This document shows positions 7,218 through 10,684 of a DNA stretch of 10,684 nt, piece by piece (position 1 is the stretch's first letter; each line of letters begins with the position of its first letter). Source of the stretch: Pseudanabaena sp. UBA1465 (lineage in GTDB: Bacteria; Cyanobacteriota; Cyanobacteriia; Pseudanabaenales; Pseudanabaenaceae). Under the pieces are notes generated by a model. It worked only from the letters and a program-made list of their open reading frames with translations. It made no database searches and was not told where the DNA came from. The position numbers and the translations under genes are program-made. The stretch lies in contig DCSN01000050.1 of NCBI GenBank assembly GCA_002325645.1, positions 1-10,684 on the forward strand, in the 5' to 3' direction.

Positions 7218-7793
7218 ATGCCACGAGGAGGAAAACGCGCAGGTGCAGGTCGCCCCCAAGGAACGGGAAAATATGGAGAACCGACAAAAGCTGTACGGAT
7301 ACCCATCAGAATTGCGGACGAAATTCTGGCAGTTTTGGCAGGTGGAAAACAAAAAATAGAATCAGGAACTACCGTTCAATCAATTTTCAAGCCTGAGCAA
7401 AAGACTAAGATTGAAATACCGCTATATCTCAATCCCGTTGCGGCGGGGTTTCCTGCGGTCACTGAAGACTACCTCGATGAAAATATTGATCTGAATCGAC
7501 ATCTTATCAAGCATCCCGAAACAACATTTTTGGTGCGGGTTGCGGGGGAATCCATGAAAGATGCAGGAATTCATCCCAATGACATGTTAGTTGTCGATCG
7601 CTCGATTGAAGTTAACAATGGTCAAGTGGTTATTGCTGTGGTGAATGGAGAATTAACTGTTAAAAGAATTCGTAAGAATCAAGATCAATTGTGGCTGATG
7701 CCTGAAAACAAAGATTTTGAGCCTATTGAAATTGATGAACACACAGATCTACATATCTGGGGTGTAGTGACCAATGTAATTCATGCTCTGTAG
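7218..7793 (+). CDS. UmuD-like S24 family autoprotease with N-terminal DNA-binding-like region
   Basis: A 191-residue protein. Residues about 70-191 follow E. coli UmuD closely: the AAGFPA segment (75-80) with predicted self-cleavage between Ala76 and Gly77 (Cys-Gly in UmuD), a DYLDENIDLN stretch, the nucleophile Ser112 in GESM and the general base Lys149 in LTVKR, ending GVVTNVIHAL. In UmuD, RecA-filament-stimulated cleavage makes UmuD', which activates the polymerase UmuC. Here the N-terminal part is longer: residues 1-20 are glycine/arginine rich with GAGRPQG resembling an AT-hook, and TKAVRIPIRIADEI (23-36) has the strand-helix look of a ribbon-helix-helix protein. That could make it a LexA-like repressor as well as, or instead of, a polymerase accessory factor. 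No umuC gene follows; the next gene is an aldo/keto reductase. The start is set by the GGAG at 7206. The S24 call is secure; the function is not. Confidence 0.88.
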   Translation: MPRGGKRAGAGRPQGTGKYGEPTKAVRIPIRIADEILAVLAGGKQKIESGTTVQSIFKPEQKTKIEIPLYLNPVAAGFPAVTEDYLDENIDLNRHLIKHPETTFLVRVAGESMKDAGIHPNDMLVVDRSIEVNNGQVVIAVVNGELTVKRIRKNQDQLWLMPENKDFEPIEIDEHTDLHIWGVVTNVIHAL

Positions 7794-7832
7794 CATTCTC
7801 GCGAGAATGCACCGAGTAAAGCACGGTGCATT
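7793..7832 (+). promoter_or_regulatory. Two overlapping, mutually exclusive hairpins after the UmuD-like gene
   Basis: GCATTCTCG-CGAGAATGC (7793-7810) is a perfect 18-base palindrome starting at the last base of the UmuD-like stop codon. AATGCACCG (7806-7814) also pairs with CGGTGCATT (7824-7832) across a nine-base loop. The bases AATGC (7806-7810) belong to both stems, so only one can form fully. Neither is followed by a T run. This resembles an attenuator layout but could equally be a 3'-end structure of the umuD-like message. Confidence 0.55.
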
Positions 7833-7864
7833 AGAAAATATCTTGATTTTGGATTAAAATTTAG

Positions 7865-7883
7865 ATTCATTTAGTGAATGAAT
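7865..7883 (+). repeat. Dyad abutting the aldo/keto reductase start
   Basis: ATTCATT (7865-7871), spacer TAGTG, AATGAAT (7877-7883), ending one base before the ATG at 7885. It occupies the place of a ribosome binding site, none of which is recognisable here. It could hide the start codon in a weak hairpin or be a protein-binding site; chance is possible in such AT-rich sequence. Confidence 0.4.
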
Positions 7884-7884
7884 T

Positions 7885-9012
7885 ATGCGCTATCGTCGTT
7901 TTGGCAAAACTGAGATGCTTCTGTCTGTATTCTCCCTAGGAGCAATGCGCTATTTAGAATCTGCGGCAAATGTAGAAAAAACGATCTGGCACGCCTTAGA
8001 AGTGGGGATTAATCACATTGAGACGGCTCAGGGCTATGGCAAGAGCGAAGAATTTATCGGTCAAGCGATGCGTAATGGACTCAGTAAACAACGCGATCGC
8101 TTTTATTTAACGACTAAAATATCGCCCACTAAAGATGCTGATTCTATGCGCCGCGAAATCGAGCAGTCCCTCAAAAAGCTCAATGTAGACTATATTGATA
8201 ACTTCGATATTCATGGAATTAATCTCTATGAACATCTTGATCTTGTCAAAGATGCCAATGGATGTATGAAAGCCGTTAGGGAAGCTGTCGATCAAAAATT
8301 AATTAGACATGTGGGCTTCTCGACCCATGCACCCCTTGAAGTAATTTTGGACACAATTCGCACCGATTTGTTTGAATCCATTAACTTACATTACTACTAC
8401 TTCAATCAACGTAATGCCCCTGCGGTGCAACTTGCCCATGAACATGATATGGGCGTATTCATCATTTCTCCCTCGGACAAAGGCGGAATGCTCTACAACC
8501 CTTCAGAAGAATTAGCGGGGGTTAGCTATCCATTTACAGCTTTGTATATGTGCGATCGCTTCTTATTGAGTGATCCGCGTGTGCATACCCTCAGTCTTGG
8601 TGCGGCTAATCCCGCCCAAGTGGACTCCCATCAAGACGCATGGGACAACGATGAGCCAATGTCAGAATTAGAATCAGCCGTTCTCGATTGTATAAATCGT
8701 CGCTATACGCTTCTAGGTGATGATCTCTGCTCTCAGTGCTATCAATGTCTGCCCTGCCCCGAAGATATTAATATTCCCGAAGTATTGCGCCTGAGAAATT
8801 TAGCGATCGGCTTTGATATGCAGGAATTTGGCAAATATCGCTACAAAATGTTTGAGAATGCAGGACATTGGTTCCCAGGCAGTAAAGCAATTCGCTGCAC
8901 AGATTGCGGGGATTGCTTGCCAAGATGTCCAGAAAATCTCGATATACCAAAACTTTTGCGTGACACTCACGATCGCTTGCATGGTCAAGACGGTAAGCGT
9001 TTATGGGAGTAG
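7885..9012 (+). CDS. Aldo/keto reductase with C-terminal double 4Fe-4S domain
   Basis: A 375-residue predicted NAD(P)H-dependent oxidoreductase of the COG1453 type, joined to a ferredoxin-like tail. The N-terminal TIM-barrel part (about 1-265) shows the family opening MRYRRFGKTE, HIETAQGYGKSEE around the catalytic Tyr51, Lys78 in LTTKI and His110 in FDIHG. The tetrad Asp is replaced by Glu46. GFSTH (about 144-148) and the SLGAANPAQVD stretch (about 237-247) match the cofactor-binding end of the barrel. The tail carries Cys282, 285, 288, 291 (CxxCxxCxxCP) and Cys338, 341, 344, 348 (CxxCxxCxxxCP), enough for two 4Fe-4S clusters, so electrons from iron-sulfur proteins may reach the barrel. The protein is probably cytoplasmic, with no signal peptide. 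The substrate is unknown. It is separated from the UmuD-like gene by 91 bases with hairpins, so it is probably independently expressed. Confidence 0.9.
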   Translation: MRYRRFGKTEMLLSVFSLGAMRYLESAANVEKTIWHALEVGINHIETAQGYGKSEEFIGQAMRNGLSKQRDRFYLTTKISPTKDADSMRREIEQSLKKLNVDYIDNFDIHGINLYEHLDLVKDANGCMKAVREAVDQKLIRHVGFSTHAPLEVILDTIRTDLFESINLHYYYFNQRNAPAVQLAHEHDMGVFIISPSDKGGMLYNPSEELAGVSYPFTALYMCDRFLLSDPRVHTLSLGAANPAQVDSHQDAWDNDEPMSELESAVLDCINRRYTLLGDDLCSQCYQCLPCPEDINIPEVLRLRNLAIGFDMQEFGKYRYKMFENAGHWFPGSKAIRCTDCGDCLPRCPENLDIPKLLRDTHDRLHGQDGKRLWE

Positions 9013-9068
9013 CAAAAATCTCTGGCGTTGTTTTTTGGTAAAGGACTTACAGTAAAATAGAGAGCCAG

Positions 9069-9105
9069 ATTTTTAGTGGTGTGGCTTTGCCACACCACTA
9101 AAAAT
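9069..9105. repeat. Long intergenic hairpin with GGC-TTT-GCC core
   Basis: Perfect 17-bp inverted repeat: ATTTTTAGTGGTGTGGC (9069-9085), loop TTT, complement (9089-9105). It lies between the aldo/keto reductase and the YajQ gene, both on the plus strand. The T run is on the outer 5' side and the A run on the outer 3' side in both orientations, the reverse of an intrinsic terminator, though a long stem alone may still stabilise or end the upstream message. The bases GCCAGATTTTT (9064-9074) can also pair imperfectly with AAAAATCTCTGGC (9014-9026), competing for the left arm. Confidence 0.8.
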
Positions 9106-9124
9106 TAAACCGTAATAAAATCTC

Positions 9125-9144
9125 AGATAAATCTAGATAAATCT
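9125..9144 (+). repeat. Tandem duplicated dyad at the YajQ start codon
   Basis: AGATAAATCT occurs twice head to tail (9125-9134 and 9135-9144), the second copy touching the ATG at 9145. Each unit is itself a small dyad (AGAT-AA-ATCT). It fills the space where a Shine-Dalgarno would be, and none is visible. Confidence 0.7.
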
Positions 9145-9636
9145 ATGGCTTCCAGTTATTCCTTCGATATTGTTAGCGATTTTGATCATCAAGAACTTGT
9201 CAATGCGATCGATCAAACTCGCCGTGAAATTGTTAGTCGCTATGACCTAAAAAGTAGCAACACCGAAATTGAACTTGATAAGGAACTAATTACGATCAAG
9301 ACTAATAGCGACATGACCCTAACATCCGTAGTTGATGTCATGCAATCTAAAGCTATTAAACGGAACCTATCTCTAAAAATCTTTGACTATGGCGAAATTG
9401 AATCCGCTAGTGGCAATCGGGTGATCCAAAAGATCAAACTCAAGCGTGGTATTGAGCAAGATCAAGCTAAAAAACTTTCTAAAACCATCCGCGATAATTT
9501 CCCTAAATCTCAAGCTTCAATTCAAGGCGATGTTTTACGGGTTACTTCCAAATCAAAGGATGAACTTCAAGAAATCATTCAACTTGTAAAAGCCGAAGAT
9601 TTTCCCCTCGCTCTCCAATTTACTAATTATCGCTAA
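9145..9636 (+). CDS. YajQ family nucleotide-binding protein
   Basis: A 163-residue soluble protein of the YajQ (UPF0234, DUF520) family, two alpha-beta sandwich domains related to RNA-binding folds. The opening SYSFDIVSDFDHQELVNAIDQ matches the family's PSFDIVSE start, and SRYDLKSS, IKTNSDMTL, KRNLSLKIFDYG, KLKRGI and the C-terminal FPLALQFTNYR are family signatures. Family members bind nucleotides; the Xanthomonas member binds cyclic di-GMP and affects gene expression, and the E. coli member binds nucleic acid or GTP. Which of these applies to cyanobacteria is not known to me. The length is standard and the gene intact. The start is supported by homology. It is followed by a convergent terminator shared with lipA. 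A possible promoter is TTGTTT (9028) with TAAAAT (9053), spacing 19, upstream of the 9069 hairpin, which would then lie in the leader. Confidence 0.95.
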   Translation: MASSYSFDIVSDFDHQELVNAIDQTRREIVSRYDLKSSNTEIELDKELITIKTNSDMTLTSVVDVMQSKAIKRNLSLKIFDYGEIESASGNRVIQKIKLKRGIEQDQAKKLSKTIRDNFPKSQASIQGDVLRVTSKSKDELQEIIQLVKAEDFPLALQFTNYR

Positions 9637-9685
9637 TAAAAAACATAGCGAATATAGCACCGTAACTCACTTATTGCATTCCTAG

Positions 9686-9732
9686 TAAAAAATTAGAGGT
9701 GCGCGGCAAAGCCGCGCACCTCTAATTTTTTA
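9686..9732. terminator. Bidirectional Rho-independent terminator between yajQ and lipA
   Basis: Perfect 22-bp inverted repeat (9686-9707 and 9711-9732) with an AAA loop and a GC-rich inner stem GGTGCGCGGC/GCCGCGCACC. A6 on the outer left and T6 on the outer right give a T run after the stem in both directions, so it should stop yajQ from the left and lipA from the right. The lipA stop codon (9730-9732) is inside the right arm. Read on the minus strand the core is GGC-TTT-GCC, as in the 9069 hairpin. Confidence 0.9.
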
Positions 9733-10602
9733 ATTTTTAGGGTATAACTTCATCAATGCTTGTACTTGTTCCGCATGATAAGAACTGCGCGTAAGCGGCG
9801 AAGACACTACCTGCAAAAATCCCATCTCTTCACCAGCCATACGCCATTTCTCAAACTGCTCAGGGGTGACAAAATCATGGAGAGTTAGGTGTTTGGCTGA
9901 AGGTTGTAGATATTGACCAATAGTAATAATGTCGCAATCCACAGCGCGTAAGTCTTGCATGACTTCTAAAACCTCGGCATGGGTTTCGCTCATGCCCACC
10001 ATAATTCCTGACTTAGTGTAGACCCAAGGCGCGATCGCACGGGCGCGGCGCAAAAGCTCTAAACTACGCTGATAATCTCCCTGTGGACGCACACGACGAT
10101 ACAGCCTTGGTACAGTTTCCGTATTGTGATTGAGAACATGGGGACGTGCGGATAGAATCGTTTCTAAGGCTTCCCAATTACCACAGAGATCGGGAATGAG
10201 CAGTTCAATCGTCGTCTGAGGCATTAGTTTACGGATTTCTTCGATGCAGCGCACAAATTGCGAAGCGCCACCATCGGCTAAGTCATCGCGATTAACAGAA
10301 GTGACGACTACATGCTTCAGATTCAGGCGGCGCACCGCTTCTCCCAAATTAACTGGCTCCATCGGATCGAGATCTTGGGGCTTTTTCTCAAAGTCAATAT
10401 CGCAGTAGGGACAAGCACGGGTGCAAGCAGGGCCCATGATCAAAAATGTGGCAGTACCTTGGTTGAAGCATTCGCCAATATTCGGGCAGGATGCTTCTTC
10501 GCACACAGTGTTCAGCCCTAAGTCGCGCAGGACTTCTTTGACATTACCAACGCGCTCCCACTGAGGGGCTTTTACTCGCAACCAATCTGGTTTGACTGCC
10601 AT
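9730..10602 (-). CDS. lipA: Lipoyl synthase (radical SAM)
   Basis: LipA inserts two sulfur atoms into protein-bound octanoyl groups to make the lipoyl cofactor of 2-oxoacid dehydrogenases and the glycine cleavage system. The 290-residue protein has both clusters: auxiliary CEEASCPNIGEC (Cys34, 39, 45; CX4CX5C) and the radical-SAM CTRACPYC (Cys60, 64, 67; CX3CX2C). VVVTSVNRDDLADGGASQF, PHVLNHNTETVPRLYRRVRP, KSGIMVGMSE and ITIGQYLQPS are standard, and the C-terminal RSSYHA (272-277) carries the conserved serine that ligates the auxiliary cluster. The stretch DIDFEKKP after the cluster, instead of DVAHGRP, is the form I associate with cyanobacteria. The length is normal and the gene is complete. 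The start MAVKPDWLRVKAP fits the family. No lipB is in the window. It is apparently a single-gene unit. Confidence 0.97.
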   Translation of the reverse strand: MAVKPDWLRVKAPQWERVGNVKEVLRDLGLNTVCEEASCPNIGECFNQGTATFLIMGPACTRACPYCDIDFEKKPQDLDPMEPVNLGEAVRRLNLKHVVVTSVNRDDLADGGASQFVRCIEEIRKLMPQTTIELLIPDLCGNWEALETILSARPHVLNHNTETVPRLYRRVRPQGDYQRSLELLRRARAIAPWVYTKSGIMVGMSETHAEVLEVMQDLRAVDCDIITIGQYLQPSAKHLTLHDFVTPEQFEKWRMAGEEMGFLQVVSSPLTRSSYHAEQVQALMKLYPKN

Positions 10603-10649
10603 AAATTTATCTAGTTATGCTGTTTATGCAATTTCTTGTAACGTTTTGT

Positions 10650-10658
10650 ATTTTAACA
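10650..10658 (-). promoter_or_regulatory. Candidate lipA extended -10 promoter
   Basis: On the minus strand TGT-TAAAAT (complement of 10650-10658) is an extended -10 element; the hexamer matches TATAAT at 5 of 6. Transcription would begin near 10643, giving a leader of about 40 bases before the ATG at 10602. No convincing -35 lies at the right distance within the remaining bases of the window. Confidence 0.35.
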
Positions 10659-10684
10659 CTTAGAGATAGATCATAGAAAAACGT

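Noticed and set aside
7107..7352. 81-residue antisense frame over the UmuD-like promoter and start
   Set aside because: It is a shadow of the UmuD-like coding sequence with cysteine- and serine-rich composition typical of antisense translation.
7830..7884. Sigma-70 promoter for the aldo/keto reductase
   Set aside because: TAAAAT at 7855-7860 has no -35 at suitable distance and no TGN extension, so I do not list it.
1..10684. Recent horizontal transfer or mobile element in the window
   Set aside because: HIP1 octamers are spread over most genes, there is no transposase, integrase or tRNA, and no gene is visibly disrupted.

Overview
This is a stretch of ordinary chromosome from a cyanobacterium. 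The octamer GCGATCGC (HIP1) occurs about twenty times in 10.7 kb, roughly one per 530 bases, which is a cyanobacterial hallmark. The gene content agrees: a cytochrome-b5-less front-end acyl-lipid desaturase, a long PriA, a cyanobacterial-type LipA, and an aldo/keto reductase with a C-terminal iron-sulfur domain. The moderate base composition and the many intergenic hairpins with a GGC-TTY-GCC core suggest a Pseudanabaena-like organism, but that assignment is an inference from general impression.

Layout, left to right. A strong terminator hairpin of an off-window gene (1-29) is followed by a P-type cation ATPase of the CtpE/Exp7-like group (78-2582, +) and a small four-helix membrane protein 36 bases downstream (2619-3134, +), probably co-transcribed. 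A convergent hairpin (3136-3176) separates these from the primosomal helicase gene priA (3181-5685, -). Behind priA on the same strand is a Delta6-type fatty-acid desaturase (5750-6865, -); a 26-base perfect palindrome lies in the short gap. A 352-base divergent control region (6866-7217) holds likely promoters for both directions and several dyads. Next come a UmuD-like S24 autoprotease with an unusual N-terminal region (7218-7793, +), two overlapping hairpins, an aldo/keto reductase-ferredoxin fusion (7885-9012, +), another long hairpin, a YajQ-family protein (9145-9636, +), a convergent bidirectional terminator (9686-9732), and lipA (9730-10602, -).

The genes do not form one pathway. They are mostly separate housekeeping or stress functions: ion transport, replication restart, membrane lipid desaturation, DNA-damage-type autoproteolysis, redox metabolism and lipoate synthesis. 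Replication restart (priA) and the S24 autoprotease are both linked to DNA damage in other bacteria, but they lie on opposite sides of a divergent region and nothing here proves coordination.

The points most worth following are the N-terminal extension of the UmuD-like protein and the dyad touching its promoter, the mutually exclusive hairpins behind it, the loss of the usual membrane glutamate (PEGL to PAGL) in the P-type ATPase, and the family of GGC-TTY-GCC intergenic hairpins. I found no tRNA, rRNA, CRISPR array, insertion sequence or clear broken gene.
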